A DNA stretch of 16,253 nucleotides from DRTC01 sp964521025 (GTDB lineage Bacteria; Cloacimonadota; Cloacimonadia; Cloacimonadales; TCS61), in NCBI GenBank assembly GCA_964521025.1, contig CAZFPK010000067.1, positions 1 to 16,253 on the forward strand. The letters run 5' to 3'. Position numbers and translations under genes: made by a program. Positions 1 to 8,900 of this stretch are shown piece by piece (within the stretch, counting starts at the first letter, position 1; each line of letters opens with the position of its first letter). The notes under the pieces were generated by a model, which worked only from the letters and a program-made list of their open reading frames with translations, was not told the origin of the DNA and ran no database searches.

Positions 1-119
1 TTGTCATTGGAGAATTTAAAAGTCTCGGAATCTCCAAGAGGAATGCCGGCATGTTTGGCTACTTCGATCGCTAACTTCTTATTAGAATTACCTGTAAAGA
101 TCTTTAACCTGGAGTACAT
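1..119 (-). CDS. prs: Ribose-phosphate pyrophosphokinase, N-terminal part (cut by window edge)
   Basis: Only the first 39 codons are inside the window; the gene continues past position 1. Read on the minus strand from the ATG at 119, the peptide begins MYSRLKIFTGNSNKKLA and goes on to a GIPLGDSETFKFSND stretch. This matches the start of PRPP synthetase (family pattern: KLF.GN....LA, then LG......FSDGE). The enzyme transfers pyrophosphate from ATP to ribose-5-phosphate to make PRPP for nucleotide, His and Trp synthesis in the cytoplasm. The start lies 8 bp after the spoVG stop, and the only Shine-Dalgarno-like GGGAG sits inside the spoVG 3' end, rather far (about 16 nt) from the ATG. Translational coupling to spoVG is therefore likely. 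The order ispE-spoVG-prs resembles the Bacillus ispE...spoVG-glmU-prs cluster, without glmU, which supports the call. The catalytic residues lie outside the window. Confidence 0.87.
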   Translation of the reverse strand, partial: MYSRLKIFTGNSNKKLAIEVAKHAGIPLGDSETFKFSND

Positions 120-127
120 ACTGATAA

Positions 128-454
128 CTAAATTTCTCCCTCTTTGTCGGTTGTACTTTCGATTTTTTCATCATTTCCTGATTCTGCTGCCGTTAAAGCT
201 TCTTGTAAAACTTCTTTATATTTTTTTATTATGATCTGTTCGATCTGGTTTCTTGTTTCAGTATTGATGGGATGAGCAATATCCCGATATTCACCACTGC
301 TGACTCTTCGGCTTGGCATCGCCACAAATAATCCGTTTTCTCCTTCGATAACTTTGATGTTTCTGACGATGAAAGCATCATCGATAACAATGTTGACAAA
401 AGCTTTCAATTGATTACTTTCCCTGATAAAGACTTTTACATCTGTAATGTTCAT
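128..454 (-). CDS. spoVG: SpoVG family nucleic-acid-binding regulator
   Basis: A 108-residue protein beginning MNITDVKVFIRESNQLKAFV, with the family core around residues 1-85: a VNIVIDDAFIVRNIKVIEG strand-turn-strand, then FVAMPSRR and a YRDIAHPINTETR segment. SpoVG proteins bind DNA and/or RNA and act as site-specific regulators. In Bacillus SpoVG affects septation, and homologues are found widely in non-sporulating bacteria, so sporulation is not implied here. The last 23 residues or so are acidic and low-complexity, as in many homologues. An ATG 12 codons upstream is open, but the ATG at 454 is preferred because AAGGAG lies 7 nt before it and homologues start there. Its ATG overlaps the ispE TGA (ATGA), so the two genes are probably translationally coupled. 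prs follows 8 bp later. The targets cannot be inferred from the sequence. Confidence 0.93.
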   Translation of the reverse strand: MNITDVKVFIRESNQLKAFVNIVIDDAFIVRNIKVIEGENGLFVAMPSRRVSSGEYRDIAHPINTETRNQIEQIIIKKYKEVLQEALTAAESGNDEKIESTTDKEGEI

Positions 455-1308
455 TTTGTTCTCCTTTTTGTTTTTGTGATCGTATTCCAATATTTTTTTT
501 GGGTATAATAATCTGAATTTATTTTTGCTGTTTTATAATCTCTAAAAAAACCGACAACTGTGGCTCCGCTACCGGAAAGAACAGCATTATCAGCTCCTTT
601 ATTTTTTAGATGAGTAATTATTTTTTGAATCTCAGGATATTTCCGGCAAATACATTTTTCAAGACTGTTAAAACAAAGAGTTTTATCTTTTGTTCTAAGA
701 AATTGTTCAAAGTCTGAGTTTTCCCGTTTTGTAATTTTAACAATTCCGTAAGCATCTCTGCTTGAAATAGCAAATCCCGGGTTAACTAAAAGAATGTTAT
801 TTATTTCCCAATCATCGAGAGGTGTGATCCGTTCTCCCCTACCTTGGCCGATGGCACAACCACCGGTTAAAAAAAAAGTTACATCACTTCCGAATTTAGA
901 AGCAGTATTTTTAAGTTCTGCTTCCGATAATTTTAATTCCCATAATTTCCGAAGAGCAAGGATCGTCTGGGCGGCATTACTGCTTCCTCCTCCCAAACCT
1001 GCAGATACGGGAATCTTTTTCTCCAATACTACTTCTACACCTTTTTTCACATTATATTTTTGCTGTAAAAAGAACGCTATTTGATATATAAGATTTTTTT
1101 TATTACAAAGAAAATCTTTGTTTGATAAAATCCTGATATCCGGTTTTTCTGTCAAAAAAAAATTTATTCTATCGAAAAGGTCGATTTCGGAAAAAATTGT
1201 CCTGATTTGATGAAAACCATCACTCCTTTTTTTGATTACTTCAAGAAACAGATTTATTTTTGCGTGCGATTTTCGGCATGCGTTTACTCTCTTCTTCTTC
1301 TCTTCCAT
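451..1308 (-). CDS. ispE: 4-diphosphocytidyl-2-C-methyl-D-erythritol kinase (IspE)
   Basis: A GHMP kinase of the non-mevalonate (MEP) isoprenoid pathway. It phosphorylates CDP-methylerythritol at the 2-hydroxyl using ATP, in the cytoplasm. Numbered from the ATG at 1308 (285 residues, close to the usual 280-300), AKINLFLEV lies at 16-24. The glycine-rich ATP loop PVSAGLGGGSSNAA is at 100-113. GSDVTFFL carries the expected catalytic Asp near 142, and the third GHMP motif NAVLSGSGAT is at 241-250. The C terminus is short and basic. The start is uncertain: the frame is also open from an ATG at 1338, and neither start has a good Shine-Dalgarno. No ATG, GTG or TTG exists between 1308 and the first motif, so at least 68 bp overlap the end of the upstream Wzc-like gene, and coupling or reinitiation is likely. 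The stop overlaps the spoVG start. Function is secure; the start is not. Confidence 0.93.
   Translation of the reverse strand: MEEKKKRVNACRKSHAKINLFLEVIKKRSDGFHQIRTIFSEIDLFDRINFFLTEKPDIRILSNKDFLCNKKNLIYQIAFFLQQKYNVKKGVEVVLEKKIPVSAGLGGGSSNAAQTILALRKLWELKLSEAELKNTASKFGSDVTFFLTGGCAIGQGRGERITPLDDWEINNILLVNPGFAISSRDAYGIVKITKRENSDFEQFLRTKDKTLCFNSLEKCICRKYPEIQKIITHLKNKGADNAVLSGSGATVVGFFRDYKTAKINSDYYTQKKYWNTITKTKRRTK
461..466 (-). promoter_or_regulatory. Ribosome binding site of spoVG
   Basis: On the minus strand AAGGAG stands 6-7 nt before the ATG at 454, embedded in the last codons of ispE. It fixes the spoVG start at 454 rather than at the longer open frame starting at 490. Confidence 0.75.
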
Positions 1309-3520
1309 AATAGTAATAATAATAGTAGTTATATTCATAACTGCTGTAATATTTATGAGGTTGAACGCCGTTAATAACGGCTCCGGTAATACTTACATCG
1401 ATATTAGTTAATAACTCTTTTGCCCTTTTGATCACCTGTTTATCTGCCATCGATACTCTAACCACAAGCATCAAAATATCGACTTTATTTGCTAAGATCA
1501 TCGTATCTGTAACAGCGATCGCCGGAGGAGAATCAAGAAGAATCCAATCATATTTTTCCTTCAGCTTTTCCAAAGCTTCATCCGTTCTATGAGATGCTAA
1601 AAGTTCGGATGGATTGGGTGGAATATAACCGCTGGTAATAAGATCAAGACTCGGAACTCTTGATTTTTTAATAAATCTTTCGATCTTTGTAGATTTATCA
1701 ACCAAATAATCACTTATTCCTAATTCTTTCTCTTGACCGAACAAAGTATGAACTACAGGTCTTCGTAAATCAAGATCGACAAGGATTACTTTTTCATCCA
1801 TTTGTGCTAAAGCAATTGCCAAATTTGATAAAGCAGTAGATTTTCCTTCTTTAGGACCGGAACTTGTTATGAGAATTGTAATCGCTTTTTTTTCTTTTCT
1901 TTTCGCGACAATATTAGTCCTTAATATCCTGAATGATTCTGAAACGGAAGATTTAGGAGCATAATGAGTTATTAATCTCGATTCTATCTGCTGTCGGATG
2001 ATTTTTAATTTGTCTTCATTTTGATCTTCACTGTCGGTCATCATCTTTTCAATATGATCGATATCTGATTCATAAACATGAATGAAAGGAATCGTTCCTA
2101 AAATCGGTAATGCCACATATTTGCGAACATCATCAAAAGTTCTGATTTTTGAATCCAGAGCATGCATCAATAGAGCCATTCCAACACCCATAGCCAAACC
2201 TAAAACAATAGATATCATCAAATTCAGTCTTTTATTAGGTTTAATTGGATTGTATGGAACTTGAGCTTCTTCGATAATTCTCACATTTCCTATTTTAGAT
2301 TTCTCGGCAATTTTGACATCTTCATATTTTTCAGTCAGCATAGAGTATATTTTATCATTCAATGTATAGTTTCGTTCAAGTCGTGCAAGTTCGATTTCAG
2401 TATCCGGAAGCAATAACATTTTATTATTGTAATCAGTTACTGCTTTGACTAAACTCATAACTTTGGAATTGGCAATATTTTGATCCACCTGAGTTGTAGC
2501 AATTTTTTCGATCAGATCAGCTCGATAAGCAAGTGGATCAGATGAACCAACTTTAACAGATGTAATTCTAATTATTTCTTCATTTAATTTACTTTTCGCA
2601 TTTTCTATTTCCTGTTTTAAACTCTCTAATTCGGGATGATTTGAGGAATAACCAGATATTGTTAAAAGATTTACATATCTCGTTTGGTTTGTGACAACAT
2701 CTTTGCGTAATTGATCGAGCAATGGCGATGTTAGAATCGAATTAACATCTAAAAGGATGGAATCTTGTTTTGTCAGCTCATTATTTAAAAAATTTAATTG
2801 TTTATTGGCTACTTCTAATTCTGTTTCAGCTTCTGAAAGTATAGCTTCTAAATCTGAGGATTGCTCAATCAATTGTATTGTCTCTTCCGATAATAATGAT
2901 ATCCCGTGTTCAATTTTGTAACTCCTTAAATCCTCTTCCGAACCTCTTAACCTCCTTTCAACTTCATCTAATTGTCCGGCTAAAAATTCACGAGTATTTT
3001 TAAATTCAACCCGAGCATGATTAGTATTCAATTGCATCAGACCATTAGCAGCTGCATTAGCAATGATCATTGTTTCATCCGGACTGGTCGATTGGAAACT
3101 AATAGTAAGAATATCCGTATCTCTTTGAGATTCTACCGAAATATTTTTTTTTAAATAAGGAACAGGATCACTCTTTATTTGACTTATTGGTAAAGACCTA
3201 AATTTATTATCTTTTTGAATAATTTGATATATTATTCTCATTAATGGAGTGCTGGATAAAATTTCGATATTATTATTAATAAACGATGCTGATTGAGAGA
3301 TAGTAGTAAAAAAAACTGCACTGGGTTGTTTGTCCTCTAATAATATTCTCGAACTTGCTTTATATATTCTGGGGGAACGAGCAGTATAAATATTTACTGC
3401 AAAAAAAATGGCGAGAAAAACAAATGTGACAAGCCACTTATACCTTAGTGCAATATGAAAATAGTCTATTAATTTTACTTCATTTTCTTCTTCATGTGTT
3501 TCGATATTAAGATTCTGCAT
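1241..3520 (-). CDS. Wzc-like polysaccharide co-polymerase / bacterial tyrosine kinase
   Basis: A 759-residue inner-membrane protein joining a Wzz chain-length domain to a BY-kinase, the layout of Wzc. TM1 lies at about 28-46 and TM2 at about 432-455. Between them is a long coiled-coil-rich periplasmic region (about 170-400) and the GNVR motif (411-414), with a Pro-rich PYNPIKPNKR just before TM2. The cytoplasmic kinase has Walker A SSGPKEGKST (553-562), Walker A' VILVDLDLRRP (578-588) and Walker B WILLDSPP (659-666). The tail has eleven tyrosines between 724 and 738, including seven in a row, the expected autophosphorylation cluster. Such proteins control polymer length and export through cycles of phosphorylation and oligomerisation. 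The gene starts 10 bp after the SLBB gene, with AGGA 3-6 nt before the ATG. Its 3' end overlaps ispE. No phosphatase, polymerase or glycosyltransferase gene is in the window, so the polymer is unknown. Confidence 0.92.
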   Translation of the reverse strand: MQNLNIETHEEENEVKLIDYFHIALRYKWLVTFVFLAIFFAVNIYTARSPRIYKASSRILLEDKQPSAVFFTTISQSASFINNNIEILSSTPLMRIIYQIIQKDNKFRSLPISQIKSDPVPYLKKNISVESQRDTDILTISFQSTSPDETMIIANAAANGLMQLNTNHARVEFKNTREFLAGQLDEVERRLRGSEEDLRSYKIEHGISLLSEETIQLIEQSSDLEAILSEAETELEVANKQLNFLNNELTKQDSILLDVNSILTSPLLDQLRKDVVTNQTRYVNLLTISGYSSNHPELESLKQEIENAKSKLNEEIIRITSVKVGSSDPLAYRADLIEKIATTQVDQNIANSKVMSLVKAVTDYNNKMLLLPDTEIELARLERNYTLNDKIYSMLTEKYEDVKIAEKSKIGNVRIIEEAQVPYNPIKPNKRLNLMISIVLGLAMGVGMALLMHALDSKIRTFDDVRKYVALPILGTIPFIHVYESDIDHIEKMMTDSEDQNEDKLKIIRQQIESRLITHYAPKSSVSESFRILRTNIVAKRKEKKAITILITSSGPKEGKSTALSNLAIALAQMDEKVILVDLDLRRPVVHTLFGQEKELGISDYLVDKSTKIERFIKKSRVPSLDLITSGYIPPNPSELLASHRTDEALEKLKEKYDWILLDSPPAIAVTDTMILANKVDILMLVVRVSMADKQVIKRAKELLTNIDVSITGAVINGVQPHKYYSSYEYNYYYYYYYGREEEESKRMPKIARKNKSVS

Positions 3521-3530
3521 AATTCCTCAT

Positions 3531-4016
3531 TTATTGTAATCCGGATATTGTACTATACACGCTAAATATAATTGCAATATCAGATAAAAAATCAGCTATT
3601 TTTGTAAAAGCATAAAAAATTGTACCGGAAATTACAACTGTATCACCAGGTTGTAGTATCGGTATTAAATCGTAGTTGCCGGTCTTTAAATATTTTTTCA
3701 GATTTACATATATTATTTTATCACCTTCTGCTGTTGATCGAACAATCCTTAATTTCCCCATTTTGGCTACTTCAGTAGGACCACCAGCGGAAGAAATTAA
3801 AGTAATTAGATCCGTATTATCCGGAACTATATATAATCCGGGTTTTTGGACCTGACCCCAGATATAAGTTTTTATTTTCAATTGTTCGGTACCGGCTAAA
3901 GTTCCCGAATATAGATAAATAGAAGCAGAATTATAAGCTGGAGTAGTTGTTTCTACCTGAGCTTTGATTCCATAAATAATAGCTATAAAGCATATAGCTG
4001 TTATTACCTTTTTCAT
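3531..4016 (-). CDS. Short SLBB-domain exopolysaccharide export protein (Wza/OPX-like, no PES domain)
   Basis: A 161-residue exported protein. A Sec signal peptide covers residues 1-19 (MKKVITAICFIAIIYGIKA, cut before QVE). Residues of about 46-130 form a single SLBB beta-grasp unit: IKTYIWGQVQKPGLYIVPDN is the classic opening, followed by LISSAGGPTE, RIVRS and a LQPGDTVVI close. The last 28 or so residues are hydrophobic and could form a membrane-associated helix, as at the C terminus of Wza-type exporters. The usual N-terminal Poly_export (PES) domain is absent, and the protein is less than half the usual Wza length. It has a strong AAGGAG 5 nt before the ATG and lies 10 bp before the Wzc-like gene, its expected partner in polysaccharide export across the periplasm and outer membrane. 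A scaffold role rather than a pore is possible. The fold call is firm; the exact role is inferred. Confidence 0.82.
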   Translation of the reverse strand: MKKVITAICFIAIIYGIKAQVETTTPAYNSASIYLYSGTLAGTEQLKIKTYIWGQVQKPGLYIVPDNTDLITLISSAGGPTEVAKMGKLRIVRSTAEGDKIIYVNLKKYLKTGNYDLIPILQPGDTVVISGTIFYAFTKIADFLSDIAIIFSVYSTISGLQ

Positions 4017-4077
4017 ACATACTCCTTATCAGATTTTCCAAAAAAAATTTTCGAATTTATCAGTCAAGCAAATTTGT

Positions 4078-4902
4078 TTATTGAATATCTAAAGTCCTCA
4101 GTTCAGATTCCGAACCGGAATAGATAGTATAAATTTTCCCATTAATTTCCTCATCTTGAATTTGTCCGAAAGCATCAACTCTCCAATAGATTGTTTGAGG
4201 AGCCAGGTTGGGAGCATCGGGAGGATAGTTTAAAGGCATTTCTTCATTTGAAGCAAGATCGTATTTCCAGAGTAAATTATAATTCTCATCAAAAAAAAGA
4301 ATTCGATAAGATACAACAGTTTCGTCATAACCCCAATCAAAAATAACATCGTAAATATTAGTTACAGTAATGCCTGAAAGAGGTATATTCAAAGCAGGAG
4401 ATTCAATAACTCGATAACAAACAGTATCTGAAATCGATGAATTACCGGAAGTATCGAAAACCTTCATATAATAGAACCAGTCTATATTAGTTGGTGAAAC
4501 TAATTCAAAATCATCTGTGAATTCGACAATGTTTGGAGATGATATCGAATCGAGGAGGGAAGCATTATTTCCATTATAAATATCTTCTAATCTTATCCGA
4601 AAAATTTTAATATAATCAATATCCGAGTCTAAAAGAAGCTCCCATTGGATTTTGATCTTTTCAGAACTCGGAGGTGCCGGAACTGCGTCAATTCCATTAT
4701 TTTCACGACCATCGGTGGCATGATAATTCAATGTATCTATGATAAATCCTTGATCATCATTTACAATATCACCTGTATCACCGAGATGTTCGATCAAATT
4801 GGGTTTTAATGGTGGATTAGAATCATCTCCGAAGGGATCTTTCCCGGCACAAGCCCCAACGATCAGACCAACTATAATTATTAATGAGAATATTTTAAAC
4901 AT
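4078..4902 (-). CDS. Fibronectin-type-III-like lipoprotein, function unknown
   Basis: A 274-residue protein with a type II signal peptide: a hydrophobic stretch at 5-16 and lipobox VGAC, giving lipidated Cys18 and a mature start CAGKDPFG. After a Pro/Asp-rich linker there are two beta-rich repeats of fibronectin-III character, at about 78-165 (KIKIQWELL...YYMKVFDTSGN) and about 170-262 (YDVIFDWGYDE...QTIYWRVDAFGQ). The W-x-V-D-A closing pattern is typical of such modules. No catalytic motif is visible. GAGGAG lies 5-7 nt before the ATG, which fixes the start. The gene sits 65 bp after the PorV-like gene and 61 bp before the SLBB gene, so it is likely envelope-associated, at the outer membrane and facing either the periplasm or the surface. 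It may be an accessory part of either the secretion pair or the polysaccharide exporter. No specific function can be assigned. Confidence 0.8.
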   Translation of the reverse strand: MFKIFSLIIIVGLIVGACAGKDPFGDDSNPPLKPNLIEHLGDTGDIVNDDQGFIIDTLNYHATDGRENNGIDAVPAPPSSEKIKIQWELLLDSDIDYIKIFRIRLEDIYNGNNASLLDSISSPNIVEFTDDFELVSPTNIDWFYYMKVFDTSGNSSISDTVCYRVIESPALNIPLSGITVTNIYDVIFDWGYDETVVSYRILFFDENYNLLWKYDLASNEEMPLNYPPDAPNLAPQTIYWRVDAFGQIQDEEINGKIYTIYSGSESELRTLDIQ

Positions 4903-4967
4903 ATTTACTCCTCGTTAGTATTATCAAAGTATTTTTAATATGAATTTATAGATAATTCAGATCTTGA

Positions 4968-5975
4968 TTAGAAATTGAATCGAATACCGACTCTGTTGGT
5001 ATTTCCTAAAGCATTTGTTAGAAATGCATAATCGACCGTAAATTCATAAATTTTAAAACTTAAACCTGTTGAAAAATTTTTATCATAATATCCTAATCTG
5101 AAAGAAATTCTATCCTTATAAATGCTTTCAAGTCCGAAATGATGTGTTTTTTCATAAACATAATCAACATCATGGGATAAAATAAGTATTGTATCAATAA
5201 AATTCAAAGGTTGATATACGGCAGTTCCTAACTTGTTATTAAAAAGAATTTCATCTTCATGTTGTGATTCTTTGTCCCAGGAGATCACAGTTCCGCCGAC
5301 ATCCTGAAAATTTAATCCGAATGAAATTGTACCAAGATATTCAACATCCAGGAGGGTAGCTAAATCGGTTTTTGTTATAAATGAAAAATCAAAACCTGTT
5401 CCGGTTGCAACTATATTCAACATTTTTCTCTTAACATACTTGATATTTCCACCAAAATATAGATCGAATGGTAATTCGAAGAATAACCATCCCATATTAA
5501 GATTGTAATGAACATGTTTTGCAAAAGCAAATTGAAATAGATCATCTGTACTTGTGAACTGCCCATCAGGTATTCCCGGTAGATGCAAAGTAGGATCTAA
5601 TGATCTTTGATCGACATTTGTTCCAATAAGATATTCTTCTTTAAAAATCGGGATATCTTTAATGGTCAACCGTGTCCAGTTAAAACCTATTGTTACTTCA
5701 TTCGGTAATGGTTGGCATAAGTTAAAAGTATCATAAGAAGCAAGTCCTTGATAAAGAAATGCTCTTGATATGCCGATTTCAGTTTTTCTTAACTGAGCTA
5801 TCCCTGATGTATTCCAATAAATGGCAGAGCCATCATCTGCAATAGCAGAAAATGCTCCTCCCATTCCCAGTGATCTGACACCCGAGCCAATTGCCATGAA
5901 GTCGCCAGCATATCTTCCAGCGGAAATGTTTAATGATGCAGTTAGGATTATTAATAGAATAAGTATTTTTTTCAT
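4968..5975 (-). CDS. porV: PorV/PorQ family outer-membrane beta-barrel protein
   Basis: A 335-residue predicted outer-membrane barrel. The Sec signal peptide is at about 1-19 (MKKILILLIILTASLNISAG). The mature N terminus carries the family signature: AGDFMAIGSGVRSLGMGGAF, then SAIADDGSAIYWNTSGIA. This pattern is shared by PorV/PorQ and, more loosely, FadL-like barrels. The rest alternates amphipathic strands and ends in RVGIRFNF, a terminal aromatic typical of Bam substrates. In Bacteroidetes, PorV shuttles T9SS cargo and partners the sortase PorU. Here the gene begins 18 bp after a PorU-like C25 peptidase, the same adjacency. An in-frame GTG at 5984 is rejected as the start because it lies within the Shine-Dalgarno AAGGTGA, which is correctly spaced before the ATG at 5975. 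Family membership is firm. PorV as opposed to PorQ or a more general porin-like paralogue rests mainly on the neighbour. Confidence 0.8.
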   Translation of the reverse strand: MKKILILLIILTASLNISAGRYAGDFMAIGSGVRSLGMGGAFSAIADDGSAIYWNTSGIAQLRKTEIGISRAFLYQGLASYDTFNLCQPLPNEVTIGFNWTRLTIKDIPIFKEEYLIGTNVDQRSLDPTLHLPGIPDGQFTSTDDLFQFAFAKHVHYNLNMGWLFFELPFDLYFGGNIKYVKRKMLNIVATGTGFDFSFITKTDLATLLDVEYLGTISFGLNFQDVGGTVISWDKESQHEDEILFNNKLGTAVYQPLNFIDTILILSHDVDYVYEKTHHFGLESIYKDRISFRLGYYDKNFSTGLSFKIYEFTVDYAFLTNALGNTNRVGIRFNF

Positions 5976-5980
5976 AATTT

Positions 5981-5987
5981 TCACCTT
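5981..5987 (-). promoter_or_regulatory. Ribosome binding site of the porV-like gene
   Basis: AAGGTGA on the minus strand stands 5-6 nt before the ATG at 5975. It decides the start against the GTG at 5984, which is part of this site itself. Confidence 0.7.
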
Positions 5988-5993
5988 GATAAT

Positions 5994-8900
5994 TTATTTT
6001 AAAATTGCCATTTTTTGTGTTTTTATAATCGTTTTGTTTCCTTTTTTTGCTATAAATCTATAGAAATAGACTCCATTTGCCAGGTAAAAACCTTCTTCAT
6101 CCCGGCAATCCCAACCATAAACAGTTCTGGGAAATTCATGATAACCAATTGAAATCGAGTTATCGGGAAGGTTAAATGATTTCACCAGACGTCCGCTTAC
6201 TGTATAGATTTTCAATAGAATTTCATCTGCTGTATCAGTTAGTCTATATGTAAATCTGGTTCTACCTTCGTGCTCAGGGAATTCTGCGGGCCAGACAACA
6301 GGATTCGGATAGTTTCCGATATTGGTTATATCAAATTCAGTATTAACTCTAAATATTATTTCCCGTGATTTTGAGTTACCGTTGATATCAGAACATTCTA
6401 TTTTTATGCCATATTTTCCTTTATCCAGGTTAAGTTGATACTTGATTGGAACATTTGTTAAATGACCCAAAGCTAACGAAATCGTGTAATCATCAGGATT
6501 GATTTCAGTTGTTTCAATACCATCGGATAAGTATAAGTTTATATTATGATTGAAACAATCGATGCCATTTTCGTCGGTCAACAAGAAAGAAATTATTCCG
6601 TTTTTTGATACATAGCCACCTTCGAATTCACCTTCAAAGAATTCATAACCTTCACCAGCTTGGGTGAATTCCTGACCTTCCACATTGGCATCGATAGAAG
6701 GAGCCTTATCGTCATTATTTTGGAAGACTGCATAAATTCCAATACGGTCTGCTTCAAAATAGACATAATCATTCTGTAAGGAAATTTCACCACCTTTAAC
6801 TACCCATTTCTGATATGATTCCTCCCAATAATAAACAGAATAAGTTCCATTATTCTCTAAGGCTTGAGTCAGACTGTCGGTTGAATGATAATAAAATTTC
6901 AGATTGATTTTTTTATTATTCGGGAAATGACCTAAAGAATCTGCTAAAAAATTCTCATTTAATATTCCAATTTGGTAGGCAAAAGATAAAGAATCATTCA
7001 ATAACTTGATTTCTCCAAGATCCGGTTGATTTAAAGGTTCTTTAAATCCTAAATTATTAATAAAAAAAATAGCGTGATCTGCTAACATCTCAGCAGGAAA
7101 TTCGCATTGAAAATTCTCATCATTACTTGTTTCCACAACATTTACAATTCCGGCTTTAAACATCTGAATATCATATATTTCAGTAAAGAACTCATTATTA
7201 TTAGAGTCAATTTCCTCAAATGATTCATCGTTTTCATTAACAACGGTTTTATACCGAATGACTGTTTCGATTAATGGTATTTCAACATATTCCCAACGGG
7301 ATTCAAATAGATCTACCGGTTGAATAGCTTTTTCAACAATAAATTGATTAGTGAAGTCATTATAAAGTTTCAAATTACATATTTCAGAGGGAATCGAACC
7401 CATATTTTGCACCAGAATTTTTGCAGCTGGTTGATAGTTTAGTTCAGTTATTTCAAAATGTGTTAGAATCAGATCGGAACCACTTATGTTAATTGTATTG
7501 TTCCTTGTTTGCGTTATTTCATTATTCAGATCATGAATATAAAAAAGGAATGTTATCTGAGAACCGGGAGATTGCGGAGGAATCGGATTTTCCAATTCAT
7601 ACCTGTTATTTCCTATGTTTACCATAGGTATTGTATCAGCTGTAGTAGAGATATAGCATTCAACATGATCGATACCGTTATCATCAAAGAAATCAGCCGA
7701 TATGAAAATCTGATCTTCATAAGAGGGATTTTCCGGAATAATCGAGATATTAACAACATTAGATTCCCCAATAGCAAAATTTGTAGTTCCTATCAATTCA
7801 CTATTCTCGCCATAAGCATAAAGTTTAACTGTTCTTATATATATTGAATCCGAAAATTCTTCAGGATCAGGAATAATATATTCGTTAAGGCTTTCTGTGC
7901 TAAGTATTCCATCATTTACAGGAAGTTCGATTGGGTAATAATCGGCAGATGCTTCCAGTTCAACATCAATTTCATCAAATATTAAAAATTTGCCGTTTGA
8001 AATTTCAGAACCTACATCAGCAGTAATGATAAGTGTATCTCCATATGTTAAATTATAATCGTTCAAGCTTAGATTTTCGTTTTCGATAATTTCTGGTAAT
8101 TTAAGACTTATCATCGGGTCACCGATCAAAGCACATCCATGAACAAGAGCACGAACAATTGAATTTGTGCCTGATTGATTTTCATATTCAGCAACGAATT
8201 TTGCTTTGGTAAAATCAACAAAATTACCAGTATTTAAGATATTCTTATTAAATATTGCTTCAATTAAGAACTTATCAAAATATTCGTCGGATGTTTCGTA
8301 GCCATAGCCGGTAAAACCAATATGACCGATCGCTCCTTTATTTGGTGTTATCACAAATTCTTCGCCAATACAAGAACTTTGAGGGCTGTTGAAAGCAGCA
8401 CCGAAACAAGAAACGCTCGCGACAAAAGGGTAATTATTATTATTTAAAGTAGAAATATCAGCCTTCTTCAATAAATTATAATCTGCCCAGATATATCCAC
8501 CTCCATGGCCAATGAATTGAAGATATATTGATTCATCATTGATACTGGTTTTTAAATCTGAGGTAGAACCTTTATATTCGGAGGGAAAAATTAAATCCTG
8601 CTCATCATCTCCATATATACGTGTATATACTCTATCGACATTATAACTTTTCGGTATCCATTTTTCTATTACTCTTTCACTTTGTGAAGCAAAGGTTGGA
8701 TCAGGATCACCTGCTTTTCCTCCAGCAGCAAATGTTAAATGACTATGCCAGATATCATCGTAATTCGGATTATTTAGATAATGAACTGTTTTATCGGCTA
8801 CACCTAAAATTTGTTCACCTTCCCAGATATTGATTCGACCGATACTGACATCTGCGATAAGATCATCACCGACAATACATCCATACCAATTATCACTGGC

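Noticed and set aside
5976..5984. GTG at 5984 as start of the PorV-like gene
   Set aside because: The GTG is part of the AAGGTGA ribosome binding site for the ATG at 5975, and the ATG gives a normal signal peptide.
7509..7847. 112-residue plus-strand frame opposite the C25 protein
   Set aside because: It is a shadow of the large minus-strand coding sequence, with no recognisable motif.
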